From positions 1 through 46,451 of the forward strand of contig CAXKVV010001643.1 in the NCBI GenBank assembly GCA_964058805.1: DNA of 46,451 nucleotides, given 5' to 3'. A model generated the notes under the pieces. That model searched no databases. It saw only the letters and a list, made by a program, of their open reading frames with translations, and had not been told where the DNA came from. The position numbers and the translations under genes were made by a program. This document shows, piece after piece, positions 11,523 to 23,768 of the stretch (positions are counted from its first letter, which is position 1; the number at the start of each line of letters is the position of its first letter). Source of the DNA: Schoenoplectus triqueter (lineage: Eukaryota > Streptophyta > Magnoliopsida > Poales > Cyperaceae).

Positions 11523-12924
11523 GGGCAATTTTATATTTTGCCCTTCTTTCAAAAATTTTGAAACAAAATACCCTCCCCTCTAAATTGTTCAACAAAATGC
11601 CCTTGTGTACCATATTTTTCTATTTTTTTCTTTTTCATATCCATTACTATGCTTTATTTTTTTATTTAGTTTCTTTCATTTAACATATATTTTCATATGT
11701 AAAAGAATTTCATATGATATAGATTTATATTCATGAAATTTTTAAAAATATTATATATTTAAAAATAATTATAATTTGTGTTTATTTTTATTCTAGTATG
11801 TTTGTATTCATTAATTATATATTTTCAAAATGATCCCTAGATCATTGAATATATTTCAAAATAAATAATAATACTGTTGTTCTAAATATAACAAAGTAAT
11901 ATAAAATAAATGTTCTTCTTTATAAATCTTGCAAAATAATAACAGATATAAAAATTGCATTTGGAACATATATTAAATCATTAAGTAAATAAAATAATAT
12001 ACATTAAATTTTAAATTCTTTTTGTTAAATGAAATTTATTTTTTATTTTATCACTCATCATATAGCATAGGCTAGGATGACTCAAATTATATGTATTTTT
12101 GAATAAATTTATAATATCATTAAAATTTTCATAAATGAAGATTTTATGAAAATTTGAGTGTATAAATGAAAAAGAATAAATTAAAAAATAAACAAGACAT
12201 ATTGTTAATTATTTTATATGAAAATATGTGTGTAAATGAAAAAAATAAATAAAGCATAATAATGGAGATGAAAGAGAAAAAAATAAATAAAGCATAATAA
12301 TGTAGATGAAAGAGAAAAAACTATCTATAAGGGCATTTTGTTTTAAAGTTTTTGAAAGAAGAGCAAAACATAAAATTGTCCTTTTGAGTCATCCTAGCCT
12401 AATGCTATATGATGAGTGATAAAATAAATTTAATATTTAATGTATATTATTTTATTTACTTAATGATTTAATATATGTTTCAAATGCAATTTTTATATAT
12501 GTTATTATTTTGCAAGATTTATAAAGAAGAACATTTATTTTATATTACTTTATTTATTTAGAACAACAGTATTATTATTTATTTTGAAATATATTCAATA
12601 ATCTAGGGATCATTTTAAAAATATATAATTAATGAATACAAACATACTAGAATAAAAACAAACACAAATTGTAATTATTTTTAAATACATAATATTTTTA
12701 AAAATTCCATGAATATAAATCTATATCATATGATTTTTTTTACATATGAAAATGTATGTTAAATGAAAGAAACTAAATGAAAAAAATAAATAAAGCATAG
12801 TAATGGAGATGGAAAAGAAAAAAATAGAAAAATAAGTTACACAAAGGCATTTTGTTGAACAATTTAGAGGGGAGGGTATTTTGTTTCAAAATTTTTGAAA
12901 GAAGGGCAAAATATAAAATTGCAC
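11523..12924. mobile_element. foldback Mutator-like element, non-autonomous
   Basis: The left arm 11523-12085 is repeated in inverted orientation at about 12384-12924, about 90% alike by eye over more than 540 bp, separated by a loop of about 300 bp. The termini begin G(G/T)GCAATTTTATATTTTGCCC. The flanks carry a 10-bp duplication, GATGTCAATA at 11513-11522 and GATGTTAATA at 12925-12934, with one mismatch. Target duplications of 9-11 bp with long TIRs starting with G are known for Mutator-like elements, so I assign it there. There is no transposase reading frame. The loop contains a third, shorter copy of the terminus (about 12318-12380) and a tandem repeat. Confidence 0.85.
12240..12318. repeat. 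two-copy tandem repeat in the foldback loop
   Basis: A unit of about 38-40 bp, AAATAAATAAAGCATAATAA followed by TGGAGATGAAAGAG, occurs twice in a row with one G/T difference. The same unit, slightly diverged, occurs once in each long arm of the foldback, so the loop copies derive from a terminus of the same element. Confidence 0.7.
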
Positions 12925-12934
12925 GATGTTAATA

Positions 12935-13670
12935 TATAAAGTTTGAGAGCGCCTAGGTGGTTTTTTAAATGACAAAATGGACGCCTACCTACTTGCCTCA
13001 AAAAAAAAAAGCAAAAACAAACATAGAGCCTGAACTATATTTGTTAAAAATTATTTCTGAATCTTCACTTTAAGGAGATCATGTCACTCCATCACCGTAA
13101 TGTAATTTTGATGAAGAGAAATAATACATTAATGAGTTCAAATATTTTCTTAAATTGGAAAATATATAATACGAAAATTAGTCTTTGATTCATTAACAAA
13201 AATAATGCCCTCCGATGAGGTTCTTGAAGTAAAATTAAAGATGATACTTTAGATTCTGATCTTTAATATTTCAAAACAAAAAAATATGACACGAAAAAGT
13301 AAGGTAATGATTATACGTGTCCACAGACAAAACTGGGTTCGAATCTGCTGTTATTCAAGCTCACGAACAAGAGCCTGTTCGCCGAATCAAATGGTCAAAA
13401 ATCATCGAAATTCATTTGCATGAATCTCGAGAAGAAGAAAATAAACTCGAATCATTGGATCTCGGCGAACAGGATCCTCTTGGCCAAATTGGCGAACAGA
13501 GGATTTATTTCCGACAAAACCCAACTTGTAGTTTTGATTTCTTCTTGACGCTAAGTTATCGAAAAGAACGGGGCTAAAAGATACTTCATAAAACTGAAGG
13601 AAACGCGTTGTGTTTCTTGTAATGGACTAACGGTATAAACAAACCTACATCTGATTTATCTGAATATTAG
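12935..13670. other. unassigned sequence with one short open stretch
   Basis: The plus-strand stretch 13317-13577 is open for 86 codons from a GTG and is less AT-rich than its surroundings. GGCGAACAG-type motifs occur in it in both orientations. I recognise no domain. It may be a fragment of a transposon or a degraded gene. Nothing else is seen in the segment. Confidence 0.3.
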
Positions 13671-13733
13671 AAAACTCAACGGAGCAACAGTACAAAATAA
13701 AGTATTAAATATTTGAAGTAAATGCCCAGCGGG

Positions 13734-14396
13734 TAGGGATGCAAACAATCGGAGACGGATAATAACAAAATCATATCTATATCCATTATTATTTTTCGGA
13801 TACGAATACGGATACGGATCGGATATTATCGGATACATATATAATTCGGATAGCTAAACAAAAAAATTTATCATAAAAAATAACAACTTTGACATATCAT
13901 GATTCGATCATAAATTTTTTTAAAAAAAATTATATATAATATTTGTGTAAAATAAGTCCTCCTTAAAACTATAATAAAACATTATTGGTACTGGACCAAT
14001 AAAATTTTATCCGGCGGCAACACACTATTTAATATAGTCAATATAATATCCGTATTATTTATGGGTCATGTTCATAATATTTAATGTTTAATATACTCAA
14101 TATAATATTTATATTATTTATGGGTCATGTTCATTAATATTTAATTTTGTATTGGATCAATACTTGGGTCATTTATATATATTTCAAAGTTACGGATATC
14201 CGAAATTTTAAAACTTTCAGATCCGGATAATTATCCGTATCAGGTTCCAAATTCCATATCGTATTCATATCCGTATCCGTCAAAAAAATATTTGTATCAG
14301 TATCCGAAAATATCTGAATCCGAATATCTGTATCCGTTAAAATCCGGATTCGAATCCAGATATTTGTTGATAATATCTGATCCGGTTGCAACCCTA
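13734..14396. mobile_element. hAT-type non-autonomous element, TSD CCAGCGGG
   Basis: The left end TAGGGATGCAAAC and right end GTTGCAACCCTA form an imperfect terminal inverted repeat. A perfect 8-bp target duplication CCAGCGGG flanks it (13726-13733 and 14397-14404), as expected for hAT superfamily transposition. Both ends carry many copies of degenerate GGATACGGATAC / ATCCGTATCC motifs, while the middle is AT-rich. It has no transposase. A related duplicated segment near 14964-14972 shows the site with a single CCAGCG, like an empty site. Confidence 0.85.
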
Positions 14397-14470
14397 CCAG
14401 CGGGCTTGTAAAAGTATTGAGCATGACACTATAAAGAGGAGTACTTATCTCAATTTGAAAATACGGTTGT

Positions 14471-14887
14471 CAATGAATAGGATAGGGAACAAAAATTTCT
14501 TATTCATATTTATATTCTATAAATTAATAAAAAAAAATTCTTACCCATACTCATATCCGATAATTTAATAAAAATAAAATCTTACGTATAGTCATCTTAT
14601 CGGATACAATATGGGTCGGGTAAACGGCCAAACGACTTTCAAAATGAAAAAGATTGTAATATAATTAGTAATAAAAAATAATATAATTAATAATGAAAAA
14701 GATTGTAATATATTGAAATACAATTTTCAATGGAATAGATAACGGTGAGAAATAGCTCTTACTCATATTCTTATATGTTAAGTTAATGAAATATTTTTCT
14801 TTTCTATATTCATACCCGATAATTTAACGAAAATAAAGTCTTATTAATAATCATTTTATTGAGTATGATATAAATCAGATAAACGTG
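14471..14887. repeat. diverged direct repeat, period about 257 bp
   Basis: The segments 14471-14625 and 14727-14887 share the same order of motifs: CAATG..ATAG, CTTA(C)CCATACTCATA, CCGATAATTTAA(T/C)(A/G)AAAATAAA and a following CATCTTATCGG / CATTTTATTGA. The copies are clearly diverged. Together with the flanking duplication (13667-13733 plus 14405-14460 against 14909-15045), this suggests an old local segmental duplication of roughly 1 kb. Confidence 0.5.
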
Positions 14888-15122
14888 AAAAAGATGACAT
14901 TGACAGTCTATTTGAAAATCAACGGATCAACAGTATAGAAGGTGCTTTTGATGTTAAAAGTAAATGTCCAGCGCAATTGCAAGGGAGTATTAAATATTTG
15001 AATGTGACTATATATCAGAAGAGTCGTTTCTCAATTTCGATGTTAATTTTTTGATTTTCTTTATGTTAGGCTATTGACTAATTAGTCATGCATGTCAGTA
15101 TCTGCAATTGCAAGGTGATTAA

Positions 15123-15557
15123 TGTTGGAATTAATTATTATTAATTATAATATATGTGGACTTATATGTAATAAATATATATTATATAATGGACTGTCAA
15201 GTTATACTCGTTATGAAGTGATCAAATTTTGTATTATTAATCGAATTTAATATGTGTCATGAAAAGTGGGTCATTTAACGTATAGAATGCGTATAAAATA
15301 ACTTGATGATTTAGTTATGGTCTAAATTATATAAAATTTGATAATAATATAATTATGATATTGGTCCCTGGAGAACACAACTATAGACAGTTTTCTGATT
15401 AAGCAACGAACCCATTAAGAGATAATTTAGATCTGATATGGACCCGCTAAGATATAACTGCTCTCAGTTATGAGCGTCAATTTTATACAGGGAGACTGTT
15501 GGTTTTCGAAATTATTCCCCATTCTCCATTTTTCTGACACTTTTTCGTTTTCCAACA
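15123..15557. mobile_element. possible LTR fragment (TGTTGGAA ... TTCCAACA)
   Basis: The segment starts TGTTGGAATTAATT and has TTTTCCAACA at its far end, an 8-bp inverted repeat of the TG..CA type usual for Copia LTRs. No matching 5-bp target duplication was found (ATTAA on the left, TAATC on the right), and the related-looking sequence may continue past 15557. It could be a truncated or decayed solo LTR. Confidence 0.35.
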
Positions 15558-16380
15558 TAATCCAATTATTCTCTTAAGACAAAATTTCACAAGAGAAGAA
15601 ACTGTCTGCGCCGGTCCTCTCAGTCGTTTCATCGGATTAGAGGAAAATTGCCAAAAGGCTTAAAGGAGTCTGACGATCAACGGGTTGTGTCTCTCTGAAA
15701 GATCGACAGTATGTATCAAGATAATCTAATTTATAATTAGAGATTCACTAGATAATCACGGCCTTAAAAGAAGGATTAGATTAGATCATTCCCAGTCAGC
15801 GTCTCAATTTTGTAGTAAATAAAAATAAAGGAAGGATTATATTAGATTAGATCTTTACGTACCATGCCATGAACTGACAATATATCATACAGAATTACAG
15901 ATCACTGGGGTGGCGCCACGTGTCAATATCTATTTAATTTGGCTTGTAAAACACGACCACTGGTGCTTTTGTAAATATGTGTTTGCATGGGTATAAAAGC
16001 GAGTGAGGTTATTGTCCGAAGTAGAGTGGGTAATGTTTTAAACTTAAATTTATAAGTTTAAATAAAAAATTACTGATCCGTATCTTTTAGTGATTTTCAT
16101 ATCAAATGTGTTAGCAAAATAAATAATTATGCATTTTTTTAGATTTTCTTTTTGCTATTTTTTTATTGGGATTTCGGATTAAGTTATTTCCTTCTTATTC
16201 GAAAAAATAACAAATTAATTTTAAAAATATAAAATTTAATTTATTAATATATTTTTATATAAAGATTAGTTTGGACATTTCGGATTTCTGAAACAATAAC
16301 CTCATTCTATTAAAACATAAATATTGAAGAGGAATCATGATCCAACATACCACGTATTGTACTACATAGTATTACGCAGC
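15558..16380. other. unassigned intergenic sequence
   Basis: No gene is recognisable. GGATTAGATTAGATC-type words recur near 15773 and 15834. A G-box-like CCACGTGTC occurs near 15917. There is nothing else to report. Confidence 0.35.
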
Positions 16381-16385
16381 ATATA

Positions 16386-16684
16386 AAGGTGGCAAAACCC
16401 GACCCGATCTGAGAAACACGTCTGACTCGCTCGGATTCAAACCCGATCCAATCTGATTTTAAAAAAAAATCAAACTGATTTGATCCGATCTGAACCCAAC
16501 CTAATCCGACCCGAGATCAAATGACCTTCAATCCAATCAAAATCTATCAAAAATCTGAAAAAATATAACATATAAATTGACTCGGCCCGATCTGACCCGG
16601 CCCGACCGAATTTCTTTCAGAAAATCAAACTGATCTGACCTGACCGATCCGAACCTGAACCCGACCCGCCTGATTGCCACCTCT
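16386..16684. mobile_element. decayed hAT-like MITE
   Basis: The left AAGGTGGCAAAACCCGACCC and right CCCGACCCGCCTGATTGCCACCT form inverted ends. The interior is rich in GATCCGAACCC / GACCCGATCTG words, like the other hAT elements in this window. I did not find an 8-bp target duplication, so the exact ends are uncertain. Confidence 0.45.
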
Positions 16685-16699
16685 CGTTGAAGAGCCTCT

Positions 16700-18120
16700 A
16701 TATAGGTATAATTTCTAAGCCTCTTGAAGAATGTTTCGCCGTAATGCTATTGATGCGGAATTGTTATAGCAGACGATCAGGCAAATAAACAAGAATGTGA
16801 CAATTCTAGTTCTTAAACAATAAAGTTAAATTTAAAATCCAATACTATAAGCATAATTTATATTATTCACATACATTTCCTAAACTATAATGAAGTTGCG
16901 TGATTTTTTTTTTGAGAAAAAATGCGTGTATGTTTCGTCATACATCAAGTGACTTAAAAATCCAACGGTTCAAAAATTTAAAGAACATCCATGCACGATC
17001 ACGATACTTAGATTACATAAACCTTATTGTTAAGCTATGTATATGTCCAACAATATATCTATAAATTAATTCTTATTTGTTGATTTATTTTTTTTTCTTA
17101 AAATTAATTGTGAGGAATTTCAAAATAATAATGGTCTTCTTTTTAAAGAGCATAATATATATGCCTACGAGGACAGTTCAAATGTCTTATTTTTTGTATT
17201 TGAATCATGCTTCCACTTTTTAAATTTCTAATAACTCAAAATTTAAGACTGAAATATCAAAATAAAATCATTAAATTTGACCTAGATCATTTTATTTATG
17301 TATAGATTCAAAATTATGACATATGAATATTATTTTATGTGATATCAAGAGTTTGTAAAAATGCACTAATATGATTAATTTTTGGACATTGATTTTATAA
17401 TTTATTGATTTACATAAAATAAAAGTAAAAAAAGAATATATTTTTTGTGTAAGAAGAAAATATAATATAGATCAAATCGAACGGTTTTATTTTGATAGTT
17501 TAGTTTTATTTTTTCAGTTATTAAAATTTAAAAAGTTAAAGATATGATTGAGTCATAAAAAATTGAGTCATTTGAACCCTCATCAATATATATACCATAA
17601 CTCAATAATATTTCAAAAATAGCGAACTATTACACAATATCATTAGATTAAGTTTTTTATTTTTGTATGGGACGTACATAAACCTATGTACTGTGCACGC
17701 ATTTGCACTCTAGATAGAGGTGCAAATAGATCAGATATGATCACATAGTAGTTAAAATTATATTTATATTTGATTTTTTAAAATATGAATACGAATACAA
17801 ATATTCTCGAATACGGATATAAATATGAATAATTTAGATACAAATATGGATATTATGTATAAATTGTCTAACATAAACATAAATTTCTTTAAAATTTGTA
17901 AAATCTATTGAAATGTACAATAAAAAAAGTTTTTCAATACTATTTTTTATTTAAAAATCTATTATCAATTTTAAAAATATTAAAATGTATAATATATATC
18001 TAATTATAATGATGAATAATATCTATTTTTTATGATATATATTAAAGAATATATATTATATATCTAGTATTCGAATAAGGATAATTAAATTCACAAATCA
18101 TATCCGTACCATTTTTTGTT
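16700..18120. other. AT-rich intergenic sequence with a possible decayed hAT end
   Basis: No gene is found. From 17710 the sequence TAGATAGAGGTGCAAATAGATC, followed by ATACGAATACAAAT repeats, resembles a hAT left end with its subterminal motifs. A matching right end could not be placed, only an ATATCCGTACC motif near 18105. Confidence 0.3.
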
Positions 18121-18129
18121 AGGATATTC

Positions 18130-18439
18130 TAGGGATGTCAATGGATCGGTTCGGGTCAAAAATCTTAACTCATACCCGATCCGTGTAAAATAATTATATA
18201 TTTATTAATTATTTTTATATAATTTATAATTAATCTTAATTAATATATAATTAGTGTATATTTAAGCTTTAATTAGTACTAAATCATAAAATTACTTCAA
18301 AAACACATAATTAATCGGGTCAGGTCGAGTTAACCCAAACCCGAACCGATCCAATTTGAATTAGAAAATTAAACTCATACCCGAACCATTTATTTTCGGA
18401 TCATATTGGATCGGGTCGGATCAATAATTGACACCCCTA
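18130..18439. mobile_element. hAT-type MITE, 310 bp
   Basis: The terminal inverted repeat is TAGGGATGTCAAT at the left and ATTGACACCCCTA at the right. Flanking 8-bp sequences GGATATTC (18122-18129) and GAATATTC (18440-18447) match at seven of eight positions, consistent with an aged hAT target duplication. Subterminal GATCGGGTC / ACCCGATCC motifs are present, and the centre is AT-rich without coding capacity. Confidence 0.8.
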
Positions 18440-19287
18440 GAATATTCAGATTTAAATTATCATATTTAATTTTTCAAACACAGTCAGCCGGATATTAACA
18501 ACATAAATTTGGACCTCTACTTCTGGGCCTCTATGATTTGATTTCATTTTCAAATTTCAAGTACTTTGTACTAATTCCTCTACGGCTTTGATGTTGTTGT
18601 TGACGCTTTTTTAAATGTTAGGTATAAATAAAGCTACCAAGACCAGCGACAGTACGTACGTATCTACTTTTTTCTTTATTTTAAAAATTGAGTAATTCAA
18701 ATTTTTTTTTATAACAGATGCATATATAAAGTTTTCGAACTTTTTAAAAATCTGAAATTTACGGTAAAGATTTAAAAATTTAATAAGAAGTTTTTCTTAT
18801 TTGGATGATCTGTGAAATTTAACTTTAGGCTGTAAATGAAAAAGAAAAAGAGGTTTACATTTTTCTCAGTTCCAGACTTCCAGGGCAAAATTAAGAAAAA
18901 CAGATCTGCTGTTGATTTAAAACAGGACATAAATAATAAATTGTGGTGTTTTTGTTTGTTTCCCGAGGCCCGAGCCATGTTCTGTAGATCTATAGATATG
19001 TTGGTTTGGCAAGGAGAGAGGAAGTATCTGCATAAAAGGTCTCAATTGTCAACACGACATATATATACATGCACGATATGAATGCATGGAACAAGTTATT
19101 CCGTATTTGCATGAACGGCCGCAAATTTTTTTTTTAAAATATACATAATTTTGTTGTTGAAACTAACATAATGATATTTTTGTAGGTGAAATAGAACGAT
19201 TCTAACTGTATTATAGGTTCGTAGGCAAAAAAAAACTCCTAAGGACTGAGTTCTTGTTACCGTTCCTTCAAATGATGGACCCGAATT

Positions 19288-19915
19288 TAGGGAAGTTAAG
19301 AGATCAGATAATATTTAATTTTATGCGTGATCTAATCTGAGAAACAATAAAAATTATTTGATTTATATTCATATTCGGAGATATTTGTATCTAATTTTTT
19401 TATGGATAAGAATACGATTTGACTATTATCTATTCATATCCGACCGTTTAACTATTATTCACCAATACCCAACATTATCCGAAAGTATTCGATCTGATAT
19501 ATCTGATTTTATATGAATAAGTATCCAAAATATTTCTATTATATATTTTTTTAATTAAATTTTTAGTTTACATTATAAATTTAAGTTATTTTATATCCAA
19601 TTTGTGTTAATGTATCATATTTTTTTATAATTCATTGATATATTTAAATAATTAATATAATATTAATTAGTATTTAATTTTTATAATTAATGATTCTATC
19701 ATGCAATTATTTTTTAATAATACATATAATATTTTTATTTAATATCTGAAATATATCCATATTCGTATTTTTATCTGTCCGATATCCGATCCATATCCGG
19801 ATATTCATCGAATATCTGATCCGTATTCGTATCCGAATTCATATCTAAAAAAATTATAATGGATGCGGATGCAGTAAAACCATTATCGTATGTATCCAAT
19901 CCATTTACATCCCTA
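19288..19915. mobile_element. hAT-type element nested in the long-TIR element, TSD CCCGAATT
   Basis: It begins TAGGGAAGTT and ends TTTACATCCCTA. The 8-bp duplication CCCGAATT is perfect (19280-19287 and 19916-19923). The uninterrupted partner arm near 21375 carries the matching CCCGAATT once, with the flanking sequence continuing across it, so the empty site is visible in the same window. The interior has ATATCCGATCC-type motifs near the right end and no coding sequence. Confidence 0.88.
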
Positions 19916-20431
19916 CCCGAATTATATCATCGGTCTCTAATTTTGTTTTCTACTATTCCTCAAAAAAAAAATCGGCCGAACCGAATTGTTTTTTTCTATC
20001 CGTCCATTTTTTTGATAGACAAAAATAATAATTTGTTGATTATATAACTCACCCTTCTTCTTCCTCCAGCTCCAGTCTTATTTTCGTTCATTTTTCTCCA
20101 TCCATCATTGTTAGACACTTGAAGAATTATATTTTAAAAGTTCTTATTTGAACAAATCAAGAATTATATTTTAAAACTTCATATCGCTCTTATAAGTTTC
20201 ATTTTCTCATTTCACTACTATATCTTTCTAAAAAATTAAAAGAAATATTCATTAGGGTGGGATGGGCATTTCGTCCGTGTAAACAAGTATGACCTCATCT
20301 CCAACCAATCATCAGTGTTGATACTGATTTCTTATCAAGTAATTATGTTGATAAATTATTCATGACATGTACTTATGACGCAGACCAGCGTCTCCTACCT
20401 CTTGCATGTGCATTAGCTGATGAGGAGATAA

Positions 20432-20942
20432 TGATAGAAAATATGTTTTATTCATAATATATTTTATTAAAAATCACAGCCCATAAAATAACATAATTCA
20501 TATAAAATAACAAATAATAATTAGAAAACTTATAATTCTGAATTGCAGACATCTTTAAGCGGAAACGATGCAAAAATACTGACCTTCAGAAGTTTTTCTC
20601 AGTCCTAATGATGACGAATTATGATGTTTTCCACTCAGCCTCTATTTTCTGTTCTTTTCTTAATGGACGAATTAAGGAGATATTAAGAGAATTAAATTAG
20701 ACCAAATGAACAGAATTGAGTATATATAAACACTGAGGCAACTTCTGGGATCATGTACAGCGAATTTGGACAACTGAATTTTTCCATAAAAAATACAGAT
20801 GTACGTAGATGCATTCTTCAGATACACCCTCCAGATGCACTTTTTAGATGCACCAATTAATTAATTATTCGTAAATGAACTTGGATCATAATTATTAGCA
20901 GTAGGCCACACATTAAATATTAAAATATTAAATATTCTAACA
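20432..20942. mobile_element. solo LTR, family A copy 1, TSD GATAA
   Basis: The 511-bp segment starts TGATAGAA and ends ATTCTAACA, flanked by perfect 5-bp duplications GATAA (20427-20431 and 20943-20947). It is homologous along its length to 24911-25433. A TATATAAAC box in the middle (about 20719) suggests a plus-strand promoter. No internal retrotransposon sequence is attached, so recombination between LTRs has probably removed it. Confidence 0.85.
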
Positions 20943-21459
20943 GATAACACTAAATTGGAGTTAGTTCATGACTGGTTGCGAACGAAGATTGTTGGTCCAA
21001 AAAAACTCTAATGAAAATTTCTTTCAAATTTTTAGAAAAATTCGTAGTGAAATGAGAAAATAAAATTTACAAAAGCGATATGAAGAAAGTGATAAACATG
21101 AATCTATTTCTGATCTGTACAAATAAGAACTTTTTAAAAACAACTCTTCATGTGTGTAACATCGGCGGCTGGAAGAAAATGAACGAGAATGAGAAAGAAG
21201 CTGGAGGAGGAAGAATGGTAGGGTTGTATAATCAACAAATATTTTTTCTATTTATAAAAAAAATTGGAGGGACCGAGAATACAATTTAGGTCCACCAATT
21301 TTTTTGGAGGTACGATAATAAGAACTCGGTTCGTAAGATTCTTTATCTAGGAACTGAAAATACAATTCGGGTCCATCTATTCCACCTAAAAAAATGTCAT
21401 CTTATTAGTTTCAATTAAAAAAATTATATATTTTTCTAACAATATTTTTTTTGGAATAG

Positions 21460-23550
21460 TTGTATTGTTATTATTATTATTGTTGTTGATGCAGCTGCTG
21501 TTATTATTGTCATGATCTAAAATTAATGATTAACAACTAAAAACTTAGATAATAATTCATGCGATTCAATTCAAATTAATAGAAATAAAAATAACAGAAG
21601 AATTTACTGTGTTAAACACAATATGTTATTTAATATAGAACCAATTTTATATACTCGCCATTGTTCTTATTTTAAAATGTATAAAAAATTATTGAAATGA
21701 AGTAATATGAAATGTTTAAATAAATAATTAAATAACCCCGTGTTTTTGTGTTTTTTATTTTATTTTAACAACTGTTCCACACTTCTAGTAGGTAACACAC
21801 GTACGAAACTCTTCTTATTTATATTTTCATTGATCATTTAATTAATTATCTGATAAGCTCACGAGAAAGTTCCTTACCTTAATAATATTTTATAAATATA
21901 TAGGATTTAAATCATGTGAGATTTGAGACTCCAAGATGCTGGATCGTTGAATTTAGATTGCATATATTAATGAGTTTGATGAAAACAAAACCTCGAATCA
22001 CTGTTTCTTGGACCAATTTTAATTGAGTGCAATGGAACTCGAACCCAGGGAGGAATTGGTTTATGAAAATTTACATTTCTAAATCAAAATTCATTAATCA
22101 TTATTTTACTACTGTTCTTTGTTTGTTCTCAGCTTCTTATTGAACGTGCAAGTGTATCATGCATTTTATAAACCATCAAGCGTTGAGGTTATTTTAAATT
22201 TACAGGAATTATGGAGTTGTAGTTAATTTATAAGTTAGTACGTAACTTTTTCAGAATAATTATTAGGTTGTTGAATTGAATGGACTAGATATGTTTTCAT
22301 GGTCCTATTTTTACTTTTTCGGAATAATTAAAAAGTGTTATTTTTTTCGGACCACTCCCATCCACATTTGATTGCGTGTCACAACTAAAAGGTTCAAAAC
22401 ACACATTTATTGTTCATTTAATTAACGAAGGAAGCTTTAATTACGGATAGGAAATTGATAGATGTGTTTGATAAGTAATCACGGAGGTATAAATATATGT
22501 TCATATCTATACGTGTCAACATATGACGTGTTCACGTACTGTGTCATTAAACATGTATGTTTACTGTCTGAATAATTTTGACACAGTTATATACATATCT
22601 AGTCCATCAAACACAAACATGCAAGTACAACACTTATAGTATATATAAAGATACATCTAACATTTCTTAAATTTTCTAATTCTTTTTTTTTCATATTTCT
22701 ATGATTGTCCTGATTTTTTTATAATTTTTTTTATATTTTTGAAATTTTTATATGTGTTATGCAAATGTCGATACGTGACAGAATAAACACGAATATATTT
22801 TGCACGATGCATTTAATATGTCATGTATTTTAAACATGTATGTTCGGAAAATTATAACACGGTAAAAATACGCATTTAAAATGTTACGCTGTGACACACA
22901 TTTAGAGAAAAGCGAGAAACTATCTAGTCGTACTTACTTTAATTAATGTAGAAAAAAATAGAATAAATTTCGCCCAATAGTTTCTGTCAAAATTCAACAA
23001 TTAATGCACTCACAGTCACATGGTCACTCACCACAATCCAATAGGATTTGAAGCCAGAAAAAAAAAAATCTCCACTCAGTACTCACTATTATAAAAACTT
23101 AAAAGGAATCATAACAATAGGCCAATAGCACGCGAGGGAAACAAAGATACATCGTACATCACGCACATTAACAGCACATAGAATTCGGTGCAATTTTTTT
23201 TCATTTTTAGAAAGATCAATTTTTTCAGAATCTTTATATATTTTAACTTTTACTCTATATTATATTTATAATATAAGATAGAATATAAAAATAATGAGAT
23301 AAAAATACCTCATTTTTAGTTCGTATAAAAAATTAATCATATTAAATTTTGAGATTTTTTTTTTGAATAAAAAAATTGAGCACGGTGGGTTGGCATGACT
23401 TAGACGTGCATTAATATCTTTGATCATGTCAAGAATCAATCAATTTCGGAGATAATAATTGCATGTGTGGCCTTGTTTGATTACACAGGAATAACCACTG
23501 TTGCAGTACCTCAATTTGACATTGGCCGCGTCATTGCTTAGTTGGTACAC
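21460..23550. other. unassigned AT-rich intergenic sequence
   Basis: No gene or bounded transposon is found. The part 22470-22910 has recurrent ATACGTGTCAACATATG / ACGTGACAG / AACATGTATGTT words on a GTGTCA theme, possibly a decayed element. CACGTA and ACACGTACG words occur near 21798 and 22532. Confidence 0.3.
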
Positions 23551-23552
23551 AC

Positions 23553-23690
23553 GGCCTGTTCGGCTGTGAAATGGGATTAGAAATGGGCAAAGAATTTGAA
23601 CTGATTTTTATTGTTTTCATGGGAAAAAAAAAATCAGTTGAATTGAATTATTTTTTTCCCATGAAAACAGTGAAGACAACGAACGGGCCT
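23553..23690. mobile_element. probable short MITE with snap-back centre
   Basis: The left end GGCCTGTTCGGC is answered at the right by GAACGGGCC in inverse complement. Internally TTGTTTTCATGGGAAAAAAA (from about 23609) is inverted at TTTTTTTCCCATGAAAACAG. About 138 bp with no coding capacity suits a PIF/Harbinger or hAT MITE. The target duplication could not be fixed. Confidence 0.45.
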
Positions 23691-23768
23691 ACACTACATA
23701 GCTTCATGGGAATTCTTCTGGGTTTGCTGTTTTGTTTTCTCCGTGCAGCCAATTTGTGTAGATTCAGA

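Larger units (their letters stand above)
19120..21450. mobile_element. long-TIR DNA element, interrupted by two later insertions
   Basis: An inverted repeat joins 19138-20245 (left) to about 21010-21435 (right). From outside in, both arms show TTGAAACTAA, TAGGTG(G)AATAGA, GATGGACCCGAATT, TTTGTTGATTATA, CTTCCTCC(T)CCAGCT, AGTTCTTATTTG, CATATCGCTTTT and TCATTTCACTAC. The left arm is longer only because a hAT element lies in it; the interior holds a solo LTR. No transposase or clear target duplication was seen, so the superfamily is unknown. The ends are approximate. Confidence 0.65.

Noticed and set aside
13317..13577. 86-codon plus-strand open stretch
   Set aside because: Begins only with GTG, has no recognisable domain and no splice partners; kept only as a note on the segment.
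23530..23552. Sequence resembling a tRNA A box (GCTTAGTTGGTAC)
   Set aside because: No B box at the right distance and no cloverleaf could be formed.
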